The translations under genes and the position numbers were made by a program. 64,000 nt of DNA from Helicobacteraceae bacterium. GTDB taxonomy: Bacteria; Campylobacterota; Campylobacteria; Campylobacterales; Sulfurimonadaceae. Shown one piece after another: positions 25,106 to 32,954 of the stretch (position 1 is the first letter of the stretch; every line of letters starts with the position of its first letter). The stretch is from NCBI GenBank assembly GCA_947498025.1, contig CANMJR010000005.1:1-64000 (forward strand), read 5' to 3'. The notes beneath the pieces are model-generated. The model saw only the letters and a list, made by a program, of their open reading frames with translations. It did not search any database and was not told the DNA's origin.

Positions 25106-26564
25106 ACTTAAAATTTTTATAGTGGCGTCAGAGGTCGTCCCATTTGCAAAAACGGGCGGACTGGCGGATGTTGCAGGTGCACTGCCAAAAGCTTTGGCGG
25201 CACTCGGTCATGATGTGCGTGTTGTCATGCCACGCTATTATGTAGTTGATAAAAGCAAGTTTAAAGCACTTGATGGCGCTTTGGGCGTAGATATGGGGCG
25301 AGACGGAGAGGCTTGGGGTCTGGTTTTAGAGGGGGTGTTGCCAAACACCGAGATTCCGGTCTATTTTATTGAACACGAGGGGTACTTTGGTCGAAGCGGG
25401 CTTTATGATGCCGGAGACAACGGATATGAAGACAATCCCCAGAGATTCATATTTTTCTCAAAAGCTGCTCTGCAACTCTGTAAAAAACTTCACTTTGGGC
25501 CAGATATTATCCATGTAAATGATTGGCACACAGCCATTATCCCGCTGCTTTTAAATGTAATGCAAGATTCGTACTTTCAAAACACCGCTTCGATTCTGAC
25601 TATACATAATCTTCAACATCAAGGAAGATTTACTAAAGATGTGATGGAGATTTTAGGCATAGGCTGGGGAAATTTCAACACATATGAGCTGGAGGACTTT
25701 GACGGGGTAAACCTCTTAAAGGCGGGGATTGTCCATGCGGATGCCATTACAACGGTCAGCCCGAAATATTCGCAGGAGATTAGAGGTTTCGCCTATGACT
25801 GGGGGCTTAAAGATGTTTTAAATGCACATGCTTATAAACTCCATGGCATTTTAAATGGCGTGGATTATGAGGAGTGGAGTCCAAAGAGCGACCACTACAT
25901 AGCAAAAAAATATACGGCTAAAAGTTTATCAGGTAAAAAAGTTTGCAAAGCAGAGCTTCAAAAAATCTTTAATCTTCCGGTGCGAGCGGATGTTCCTCTT
26001 TTTGGTTTTGTGGGGCGACTGGCAGAGCAAAAGGGAGTAACACTCATAGCGAGCGAAATTTGGAATCTGCTTGAGATGGATATTCAAATCGTCTTGCTAG
26101 GTGCGGGGGAGAGATGGGCGGAAAGCTTTTTTAGCCATGTATCGGATGTTCAAAGAGAAAAGTTCGGCTGTTATATCGGGTACAGAAATGATTTAGCGCA
26201 CCAGATAGAGGCAGGATGTGACTTCTTTTTAATGCCATCCCTCTTTGAACCATGCGGATTAAACCAAATCTACTCACTCAGCTACGGAACTCTGCCGATT
26301 GTAAGAGCGACAGGCGGACTGGATGATACGATTGAAAACTTCAATCCACATGCCAACACCGGAACGGGATTTAAGTTTTATGATGCAACTCCGAAGGCGT
26401 TTTATAACACTGTTGTTTGGGCGGTGGACACTTGGTATAACAATAAAGATGCGATTAAAGCGTTAATTAAAAACGGCATGAAAAAGCATTTTGGCTGGGA
26501 TGATACTGCTAAAGTTTACGAGAGTGTGTATAATGAGGCACTGCAACAAAAGCGTCAAAAATAA
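25098..26564 (+). CDS. glgA: Glycogen synthase (GT5), second paralogue
   Basis: Protein of 488 residues with the same signatures as the first GlgA: K-T-G-G-L-A-D-V-A-G near residue 20, H-N-L-Q-H-Q-G, and S-L-F-E-P-C-G-L-N-Q. It reads as a more canonical GlgA (A-K-T-G-G-L-A-D-V-A-G-A-L-P) than the first. The two are clearly diverged, so this is not a recent tandem duplication. Paralogous synthases often split chain elongation from priming or differ in nucleotide-sugar preference (inference). GGAGG precedes its ATG, inside the end of the kinase gene. Confidence 0.92.
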   Translation: MNKLKIFIVASEVVPFAKTGGLADVAGALPKALAALGHDVRVVMPRYYVVDKSKFKALDGALGVDMGRDGEAWGLVLEGVLPNTEIPVYFIEHEGYFGRSGLYDAGDNGYEDNPQRFIFFSKAALQLCKKLHFGPDIIHVNDWHTAIIPLLLNVMQDSYFQNTASILTIHNLQHQGRFTKDVMEILGIGWGNFNTYELEDFDGVNLLKAGIVHADAITTVSPKYSQEIRGFAYDWGLKDVLNAHAYKLHGILNGVDYEEWSPKSDHYIAKKYTAKSLSGKKVCKAELQKIFNLPVRADVPLFGFVGRLAEQKGVTLIASEIWNLLEMDIQIVLLGAGERWAESFFSHVSDVQREKFGCYIGYRNDLAHQIEAGCDFFLMPSLFEPCGLNQIYSLSYGTLPIVRATGGLDDTIENFNPHANTGTGFKFYDATPKAFYNTVVWAVDTWYNNKDAIKALIKNGMKKHFGWDDTAKVYESVYNEALQQKRQK

Positions 26565-26575
26565 AGGCTTAATCC

Positions 26576-28510
26576 ATGAACTATGCAATACATTACGATG
26601 TGACACTTTTTAGCGGTTATGATATTCACCTTTTTTTAAATGGAAATCATGCAAAGCTTTATGATAAATTAGGTTCTCACTTTATGAATAGAGAGGGCAA
26701 AACGGGCGTTTACTTCAGCGTATGGGCGCCAAATGCCGGAAGTGTTTCGGTGCGTGGAGATTTTAACAACTATGTGTTAGATGCCCATCCGCTCAAAAAG
26801 AGAGAGGATGACTCCGGTATTTGGGAGTGTTTCATTGAAGATGTGGCGAACGGGGTGACTTACAAATATCACATCATCTCAAACTTTTATAACATTGTCC
26901 ATGAAAAGAGTGACCCCTTCTCCTTTTCCTCAGAGATAGCGCCAAAATCAGCTTCGCGTGTATGGGATATAGAGAATTATGAGTGGAGTGACAAAGAGTG
27001 GATGAGTGAGCGATACAAACATAACGCACATAACGCTCCGATAAATATCTATGAAGTTCATCTCGGTTCATGGAGAAGAAAAGCGGATGAGAATAACCGC
27101 TATTTGACCTACATGGAGGTGGCGGATGAGCTTGTGCCGTATTTGGTGCAGATGAACTACACCCATGTTGAATTTATGCCTTTGAGCGAATATCCTTATG
27201 ACGGCTCTTGGGGGTATCAGGTTGTGGGTTATTTCGCCGCAACCTCTCGTTTTGGAACACCGCAGGAGTTAATGTATCTCATAAATGCTCTGCATCAAAA
27301 CGGTATCGGTGTCATTATGGACTGGGTTCCATCACACTTTGCGGTGGACATGCATGGGCTCATCAACTTTGACGGAAGTGCTTTGTATGAACATGCAAAC
27401 CCAAAACAGGGATTTCACCCTGAGTGGGGAAGCATCATCTTTAACTATGGGCGAAACGAGGTCAGAGCATTTTTGATAAGCTCTGCCATGTTTTGGCTTG
27501 ATAAATACCATATCGATGGCATAAGAGTGGACGGTGTGGCTTCCATGCTTCATCTTGATTATGCAAGAGAAGAGGGCGAGTGGATTGCGAATCAACATGG
27601 CGGCAATGAAAATCTTGAAGCAGTCCAGTTTTTGCAGCAGCTTAACCACACAACTTACGGCACATTTCCCGATACCGTAATGATGGCGGAAGAGTCAACT
27701 GCCTGGCCGATGGTTACCCGCCCGACCGATGTCGGAGGTTTAGGTTTTGGTTTTAAGTGGAATATGGGATGGATGCACGACTCTCTAAAATATTTCAGTT
27801 ATGACCCGATTTATAGAGAGCACCACCATCAGCAACTCACATTTAGCATGTGGTACGCTTATGATGAGAATTTTTTGCTCCCCCTCAGCCATGATGAAGT
27901 TGTCCACATGAAAGGCTCCCTTATCAACAAAATGCCCGGAACACTCGAAGATAAATTCTCAAATTTAAGAGCTCTGTACGCTTACATGATAGCCCATCCC
28001 GGGAAAAAACTTCTTTTTATGGGTGGTGAAATCGCTCAATTTGCAGAGTGGAATTATGAGCAGAGTCTTGATTGGCACTTGTTAGAATATCCGCTTCATA
28101 AAAAACTAAACTACATGGTTTCTGACCTCAATGCCCTCTATAAAAAAGAGAAAGCCCTTCACATGCATGATGAAAAAAGAGATGGTTTTGAGTGGATAAA
28201 TGACGCGGATTATCAGCATAACTGCATAAGTTTTATCCGTAAAAGTGATGATGCAGACGAGACTATTTTGGTAGTGTGTAACTTCTCAAATCAAGAACTC
28301 AGCCATTACCGTGTAGGCGTTCCGGATATTGGACAATACAGAGAGATTTTTAACTCGCAATCGGGCTACTATGAAGGGTATAACATAGGAAACACAGGGG
28401 TTTTAAACTCGGAAGATATCTCAGTGGATACAAGAAGATACTCTATCTCCATAACCATGCCGCCGGTCGGCGTTCTCTATTTTAAAAGAGTAATTCAATT
28501 AGAAATATAA
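26576..28510 (+). CDS. glgB: 1,4-alpha-glucan branching enzyme
   Basis: GH13 enzyme of 644 residues that moves glucan segments to alpha-1,6 branch points. An N-terminal CBM48 beta-sandwich (about 25-130, V-Y-F-S-V-W-A-P-N-A) precedes the barrel. Catalytic Asp319 is in G-I-R-V-D-G-V-A and Glu372 in M-A-E-E-S-T; the transition-state pair is in P-L-S-H-D-E-V-V-H. The C-terminal beta domain ends the protein. It lacks the extra N-terminal module of E. coli GlgB. It is the last gene of the operon, starting 11 bases after glgA. No clear terminator separates it from the opposing flhB-like gene 13 bases on. Confidence 0.94.
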   Translation: MNYAIHYDVTLFSGYDIHLFLNGNHAKLYDKLGSHFMNREGKTGVYFSVWAPNAGSVSVRGDFNNYVLDAHPLKKREDDSGIWECFIEDVANGVTYKYHIISNFYNIVHEKSDPFSFSSEIAPKSASRVWDIENYEWSDKEWMSERYKHNAHNAPINIYEVHLGSWRRKADENNRYLTYMEVADELVPYLVQMNYTHVEFMPLSEYPYDGSWGYQVVGYFAATSRFGTPQELMYLINALHQNGIGVIMDWVPSHFAVDMHGLINFDGSALYEHANPKQGFHPEWGSIIFNYGRNEVRAFLISSAMFWLDKYHIDGIRVDGVASMLHLDYAREEGEWIANQHGGNENLEAVQFLQQLNHTTYGTFPDTVMMAEESTAWPMVTRPTDVGGLGFGFKWNMGWMHDSLKYFSYDPIYREHHHQQLTFSMWYAYDENFLLPLSHDEVVHMKGSLINKMPGTLEDKFSNLRALYAYMIAHPGKKLLFMGGEIAQFAEWNYEQSLDWHLLEYPLHKKLNYMVSDLNALYKKEKALHMHDEKRDGFEWINDADYQHNCISFIRKSDDADETILVVCNFSNQELSHYRVGVPDIGQYREIFNSQSGYYEGYNIGNTGVLNSEDISVDTRRYSISITMPPVGVLYFKRVIQLEI

Positions 28511-28523
28511 AATAGTTCGTAAT

Positions 28524-28775
28524 TTAGCTCTTTTTTGTCACCTTGTAGATAAAACTAAAAATTTCTGCAACGGCTTTATAGAGCGCTTCCGGCACTTCTT
28601 TGCCTAGTTCTACTTTTGAGAGAAGCTCTACGAGATCTTCATCCTTTCTTATCGGGAGGTTGTGAAGCTCTGCAATTTTTATGATGTTCTCAGCTGTTCT
28701 TCCTTCTCCCTTGGCTACTACTCTTGGAACATTTTCTTTCTCTTTGTCATATCTTAGAGCAGCGGCTTTTTTCAT
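28524..28775 (-). CDS. FlhB C-terminal domain-like protein (FlhX type)
   Basis: Protein of 83 residues corresponding to the cytoplasmic C-terminal part of FlhB/YscU export-switch proteins: A-A-A-L-R-Y-D-K-E-K at the start, V-V-A-K-G-E-G, then P-E-A-L-Y-K-A-V-A-E-I. The membrane domain and the N-P-T-H autocleavage site are absent. Such stand-alone FlhB-C proteins occur in flagellated bacteria and in some can substitute for the FlhB tail in substrate switching. Its start overlaps the stop of the upstream FliK-like gene by 4 bases, a meaningful pairing because FliK triggers the FlhB switch. Confidence 0.85.
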   Translation of the reverse strand: MKKAAALRYDKEKENVPRVVAKGEGRTAENIIKIAELHNLPIRKDEDLVELLSKVELGKEVPEALYKAVAEIFSFIYKVTKKS

Positions 28776-30037
28776 ACCTTTACCTCAAATCCCAAATCTA
28801 TAGGGTTGTAACTACTCTCATAGGGTGAGGCTACGCTTTTTTTAATTTCATCCAAAAGCCGTATCTCTCTAGGCGTGATTTGAGACTCTATGAGTGCGGA
28901 GCGAAGAGAGCCGATATTCTCTTTTATAATCTCTTTAAGTTCACTGCTGTTGGAGTATATTTGAATGTTTATCTGGTTTTTATCATAAAGTACCAATTTG
29001 AGTTTGAGCGCACCGTACTCTTTTAGTTTCAGATTAATATCGCAGTAAAATTTATCCTCTTTATCTTTTTTAAGATTTATAGTTCCCTCCTCAAGACCAT
29101 CCCAAGAGAAGGGCAGATAAAGCGATGAAGAGTTTGAGAGGTGGGAAACAAGCTGGTAATAATCTATTTGAAGAGAGAGTTTATCTATCTGTTTAAGAAG
29201 TTCGGCTTGATTTGGATGAGACGATTTACTAATCTCATCGCCTGCTTTGAGTAAAATCGACTTCAAATCTTGCGATAAAATCTCTTTTACACTCTCATGT
29301 GCTGCCAGTTTCTCAGGGTTGCTAAAGGGTGCTAATTTTTTTGCAAGAGATGCACTCTCTTTTGAAAAAATTGGGTCTGCCTTTTCTATTTTTTGATGCT
29401 CCTCAAGTTTTGAGAGAATGTTTGCAACACTTTTTGCTACTTGCTTGAGAGCGGTCGGGTCATCTTTTGAAGTTTGTAAAAGGGCGGCGTTTGAAGCCTC
29501 TTTGAGCGTCGGATTCTCTAAGAGTTCTTTGATTTTTTCACCGATAATTTTAACGGTAAAAATATCACTTTTTGCAAGAGTTTTATCAAGTTTACTCAAG
29601 AAGCTTTTTAACTCGACTTGAGGGTTTTGTACATTTTTTAGTTTTGATTCTAAAAAAATGCCGGAGTTTTCAATTTTTTGTTTTAAAACAGGCGGATTCA
29701 ACTCTTTGATGTTAATAAGAAAGTTCTTAAGTGTTGTTTCAATCGGAAGAGAATTTTTGTCGGATTTTAGAGTGCTTAATAAATCTTTTATAGTACTTGA
29801 AACATTGCCAAGCCCTTTGAGAGTAGGGTTGTTTTTTACAAGTTTCAAAAGTGTTTTATCGAATTGTGAAGAAGTTGCACTCTCTTTTAATAAAGAGTTT
29901 ATGATGGATTTTAAATCTCTATCTTTTGTAATAGTTTCAAGTTGTTGTGGAGTTGCTTCTTTTAAAACTACCGCCAAAGCCCTGTTTGTGCTGGGTGCAA
30001 TAATATCAAGCTGTTTACTGAGAGACAAATTAATCAT
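28772..30037 (-). CDS. FliK-like flagellar hook-length control protein
   Basis: Protein of about 421 residues. The N-terminal two thirds is a low-complexity Lys/Leu/Ser/Asn-rich ruler-like region. The C-terminal region (about 310-410) matches the Flg_hook domain: L-P-F-S-W-D-G-L, a strand-rich part (L-K-L-K-L-V-L-Y), and a helix before L-R-S-A-L. FliK measures hook length and switches export specificity through FlhB-C. ATG 30037 gives the most natural N-terminus (I-N-L-S-L-S-K-Q); ATG 30052 is possible and neither has a strong ribosome site. It may be a second, divergent FliK, as no other flagellar gene is nearby. Confidence 0.75.
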   Translation of the reverse strand: MINLSLSKQLDIIAPSTNRALAVVLKEATPQQLETITKDRDLKSIINSLLKESATSSQFDKTLLKLVKNNPTLKGLGNVSSTIKDLLSTLKSDKNSLPIETTLKNFLINIKELNPPVLKQKIENSGIFLESKLKNVQNPQVELKSFLSKLDKTLAKSDIFTVKIIGEKIKELLENPTLKEASNAALLQTSKDDPTALKQVAKSVANILSKLEEHQKIEKADPIFSKESASLAKKLAPFSNPEKLAAHESVKEILSQDLKSILLKAGDEISKSSHPNQAELLKQIDKLSLQIDYYQLVSHLSNSSSLYLPFSWDGLEEGTINLKKDKEDKFYCDINLKLKEYGALKLKLVLYDKNQINIQIYSNSSELKEIIKENIGSLRSALIESQITPREIRLLDEIKKSVASPYESSYNPIDLGFEVKV

Positions 30038-30132
30038 GACAAAGTATAGCATTTGTAGAACAAAAATAAAAATGGAGCTTTGAAAAATTGTATAATAAGA
30101 GATAAAAAAAATATGAAAGAGTTCTAAAAATT

Positions 30133-30654
30133 ATGAAAAAATATCTCATAACTTCAAGCGAATTTTGTGAAGAACAGCTTCAAACCTACATGCCGGAATA
30201 TGTTTTGTACAGGGATAAAACAACGCCTCACTATGAGACACAAGCAGAGCATTTTATGGAAGTTTGTTCAAAGTTTTTGGAGATAAAAAGTTTTATACAT
30301 CAGAATGTGAAACTTGCACATAAGCTCTCTGCAACGGGTGTTCATCTTACATCAATGCAGTTTGAAGAGATTTCTCTTGCCAAAGAGTTAGGACTTGAAG
30401 TTATTATCAGTACACATACCCATGCAGAGGTTTTAAAAGCCGAGAGTTTGGGTGCAGATGCCGTGACATACAGTCCGATTTTTGTTTCACCGGAGAAGGG
30501 TGAACCGAAGGGTGTTGAAGATTTGAGGGAGCTGCTAAAAAAATGCAAGATAAAAGTTTTTGCTCTTGGAGGAATCGTTGAAGCTTCACATGTTGAAGCT
30601 ATAAAAAAAACAAACGCTTATGGCTTTGCTTCTATTAGGTATTTTACAAATTGA
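30133..30654 (+). CDS. Thiamine phosphate synthase/TenI-like protein
   Basis: Short TIM-barrel protein (173 residues against about 210 for ThiE). Features shared with ThiE/TenI are G-V-H-L after about 70 residues, I-I-S-T-H-T, A-D-A-V-T-Y-S-P-I-F, and F-A-L-G-G-I in the phosphate-binding C-terminal part. The N-terminal region that supplies part of the pyrimidine site is short. It could be a small ThiE or a TenI-type thiazole tautomerase. No other thiamine gene adjoins it. Confidence 0.65.
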   Translation: MKKYLITSSEFCEEQLQTYMPEYVLYRDKTTPHYETQAEHFMEVCSKFLEIKSFIHQNVKLAHKLSATGVHLTSMQFEEISLAKELGLEVIISTHTHAEVLKAESLGADAVTYSPIFVSPEKGEPKGVEDLRELLKKCKIKVFALGGIVEASHVEAIKKTNAYGFASIRYFTN

Positions 30655-30757
30655 TAAAATAGAGTTCTTGCAAATCAAATAGTTTATTAAAATATTAAAG
30701 GTTATCACAGCTTGCGTGTGAAAGAATATTGAATCTATATAAGAGAGGATTTATACT

Positions 30758-32005
30758 ATGAATGTACTTGCCTCTCTGCTTCTTTTACTCTCCTCTCTTT
30801 TTGCTTTTGAAAATACCATGGGTAGTACTGGATATGGTCGTGTCCAAACATCCTTGCAGGATGAAAAAGAGAATGTATGTTTTAAAGCACCTGGAGCAGG
30901 TACAAAATATAGACTAGGCAATGAGTGTGAGACTTGGCTCGAACTTGCAGTATTTCAAGATGTGAAATTAGAGAATGGTATCATTATTCATAATCAGGTA
31001 CGACCCATTTTTACGGGAAAAAATGAGAAGAGTGTTGATTTATTGCGATGGGAAGAGGTTTATAGTGAAATCTCAAATATTTTTGACAACTCTGCTTCTC
31101 TTTGGGTCGGTCGCCGCTACTACAAACGCTATGACAGTTTTATCTCAGACTACTTCTTTTTTAACATGAGCGGTACCGGAACCGGTATCAATAACATTGA
31201 TTTAGGTGCAGTGAAACTCTCTTATAGTTACATGTTCGAAAATCTTGACCCAAGAATCGTAGATGGAGGGGATAAAGTTCTTTATCAAAGCCATGATGTG
31301 AGAATTGACAAAGAAGTTGAGCGCGGACTTTTTACACTCTTCTTAAATTATATGTATCTAAATGATAAAACATTCACGCAGACACAAAGAGTAGAGAGCG
31401 TCGATGGGTATGCTACGGGTTTTATCTATACCGACAAACAAATCACTCAAGAACTTTTTAATATGAAGGGTGAAAATATCTCCGGAATATTTTACGGAGA
31501 GGGTGCCGCCAAAGGTGCGGGGGCAAATTCGCCCTACCTTCAGGAGACACTTATAGATGCGATGCTTGCAAACAACAAAACAATTGAAAACTCCAAAACA
31601 GTCAGGTTGCTTAACTATAACGTTTTTGAAAACAGTACATTTGGAATTATGAGTAATATCGTCTATGAACAGCGCGATGATAGAGACTTTTCAGATATAA
31701 AACAGAACTGGTTTTCTGTAGGTGTGCGACCTTTATGGTTTATATCGCAGCATGTGAGATTTGTGCTTGAAGCGGGATATGATACTGTAGAGGAGATTAC
31801 AAAAGACAAAACATATGCACTTTCAAAAGCATCTACTGCTCTTGAATTTGCTATGGAAAAAGGAGTTTCACAGCGTCCGGTTCTGCGTTTTTACTATACC
31901 AAAGCGTCTTGGAGTGAGAGTGCAAAAGGCTTAGTTGGGACAGACTTTTATGCAGATAAAACATCGGGGGATAATCTCGGAGTTCAACTGGAATATTGGT
32001 GGTAG
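30758..32005 (+). CDS. Maltoporin-like (LamB-type) carbohydrate outer-membrane porin
   Basis: Protein of 415 residues with a signal peptide (about 1-18) and alternating aromatic beta strands. It ends in W, as outer-membrane barrels do. LamB-family marks are Y-G-R-V near the mature N-terminus, K-Y-R-L-G-N-E-C-E-T-W, and G-R-R-Y-Y-K-R-Y-D followed by a Gly-rich G-T-G-T-G-I stretch. It probably lets sugars or maltodextrins into the periplasm. It is followed at 33 bases by a periplasmic sugar-binding protein, supporting a carbohydrate role. Confidence 0.78.
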   Translation: MNVLASLLLLLSSLFAFENTMGSTGYGRVQTSLQDEKENVCFKAPGAGTKYRLGNECETWLELAVFQDVKLENGIIIHNQVRPIFTGKNEKSVDLLRWEEVYSEISNIFDNSASLWVGRRYYKRYDSFISDYFFFNMSGTGTGINNIDLGAVKLSYSYMFENLDPRIVDGGDKVLYQSHDVRIDKEVERGLFTLFLNYMYLNDKTFTQTQRVESVDGYATGFIYTDKQITQELFNMKGENISGIFYGEGAAKGAGANSPYLQETLIDAMLANNKTIENSKTVRLLNYNVFENSTFGIMSNIVYEQRDDRDFSDIKQNWFSVGVRPLWFISQHVRFVLEAGYDTVEEITKDKTYALSKASTALEFAMEKGVSQRPVLRFYYTKASWSESAKGLVGTDFYADKTSGDNLGVQLEYWW

Positions 32006-32038
32006 GCGTTTATGAAAACTTTATATAAAGGAAACAGA

Positions 32039-32953
32039 ATGAATCAATTGAAAAAAATAGTGACTTTTATTTTACTTTTTGTAGCAAGTACGCTGTTCGC
32101 CGCGGAACACAAAACAATAGCTTTTGCACAAGATACGATGGCAAATGATTTTAGAAAAGCACAAGTTTATGAGGTGCGGGATGCTGTTGCCAAATATCCG
32201 AATTTGAGTTTTATCTCTTCGGATGCAAATGGAAAAACAGCACTTCTTATAAAGCAGATAGATGAGTTTGTTAAGTCAAAAGTTGACCTTATTATTGTTG
32301 GGACAAATGACGCGGATGCGGTTGTGCCGGTCGTTGCAAAAGCGTATAAACAAAATATTCCGGTTATTATACTTGATAGAGGCGTGAGTGGGGATATGTA
32401 CACTACATTCATAAATTCTGATAACATTAAAATCGGTGAAATCGGAGCTAAATATATTGCCGAGCGTCTTGGTGGCAAAGGCGTAGTTTTACTCTTTGAA
32501 GGTTTACAAAAAGCAGATGTAACACAGCTTAGAACAAAGGGTTTTATGGATGAGATTGCTAAAAACCAAAACATCCAAGTTATCAAAAGAACAGGTAATT
32601 ACTTGCGTAAAGATGCAATCGTAGAGATGGAAAAACTGATACGAGAAGGCGTGCATATTGATGCTATATTTTCAGAGAGTGACAGCATGTTAAGTGGTGT
32701 TCGTTCAGCCATGAAACGCTACAAAATGGAACCTTCTTCCATTATAACTGTTGGGTGTGATTATACGAGTGAAGCAAAAGAGGCTATACTTAGCGGTGAG
32801 CAGAGCGGTTCAGTTTTGTTTCCTTTAGGTGGAAATAAATCTGTTGAGGTAGCCCTTGATATTTTTAATAATAAGAGTGTAGAAAAACATATTTTTATAC
32901 CTGTAGAGTTAGTCACAAAAAGTAATGCGCAAGCAGTAAGTCCGATTTTCTGA
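32039..32953 (+). CDS. Orphan periplasmic sugar-binding protein (RbsB-like)
   Basis: Protein of 304 residues with a signal peptide ending at F-A-A. It has the type 1 periplasmic-binding fold of ribose/galactose-binding proteins: I-A-F-A-Q-D-T, a D-L-I-I-V-G-T-N-D strand-turn, P-V-I-I-L-D-R-G, and V-G-C-D-Y-T-S near residue 240. ATG 32039 is chosen since AAAGGA lies 7 bases upstream and the signal peptide starts there; an upstream ATG at 32012 has neither. No ABC permease or ATPase gene follows. Instead a membrane GGDEF-EAL protein starts one base after its stop, so it probably presents a ligand to that receptor. Confidence 0.85.
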   Translation: MNQLKKIVTFILLFVASTLFAAEHKTIAFAQDTMANDFRKAQVYEVRDAVAKYPNLSFISSDANGKTALLIKQIDEFVKSKVDLIIVGTNDADAVVPVVAKAYKQNIPVIILDRGVSGDMYTTFINSDNIKIGEIGAKYIAERLGGKGVVLLFEGLQKADVTQLRTKGFMDEIAKNQNIQVIKRTGNYLRKDAIVEMEKLIREGVHIDAIFSESDSMLSGVRSAMKRYKMEPSSIITVGCDYTSEAKEAILSGEQSGSVLFPLGGNKSVEVALDIFNNKSVEKHIFIPVELVTKSNAQAVSPIF

Positions 32954-32954
32954 T

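Noticed and set aside
32167-32586. Open frame of 139 codons on the minus strand
   Set aside because: It lies opposite the sugar-binding protein gene, which has a signal peptide, ribosome site and family motifs.
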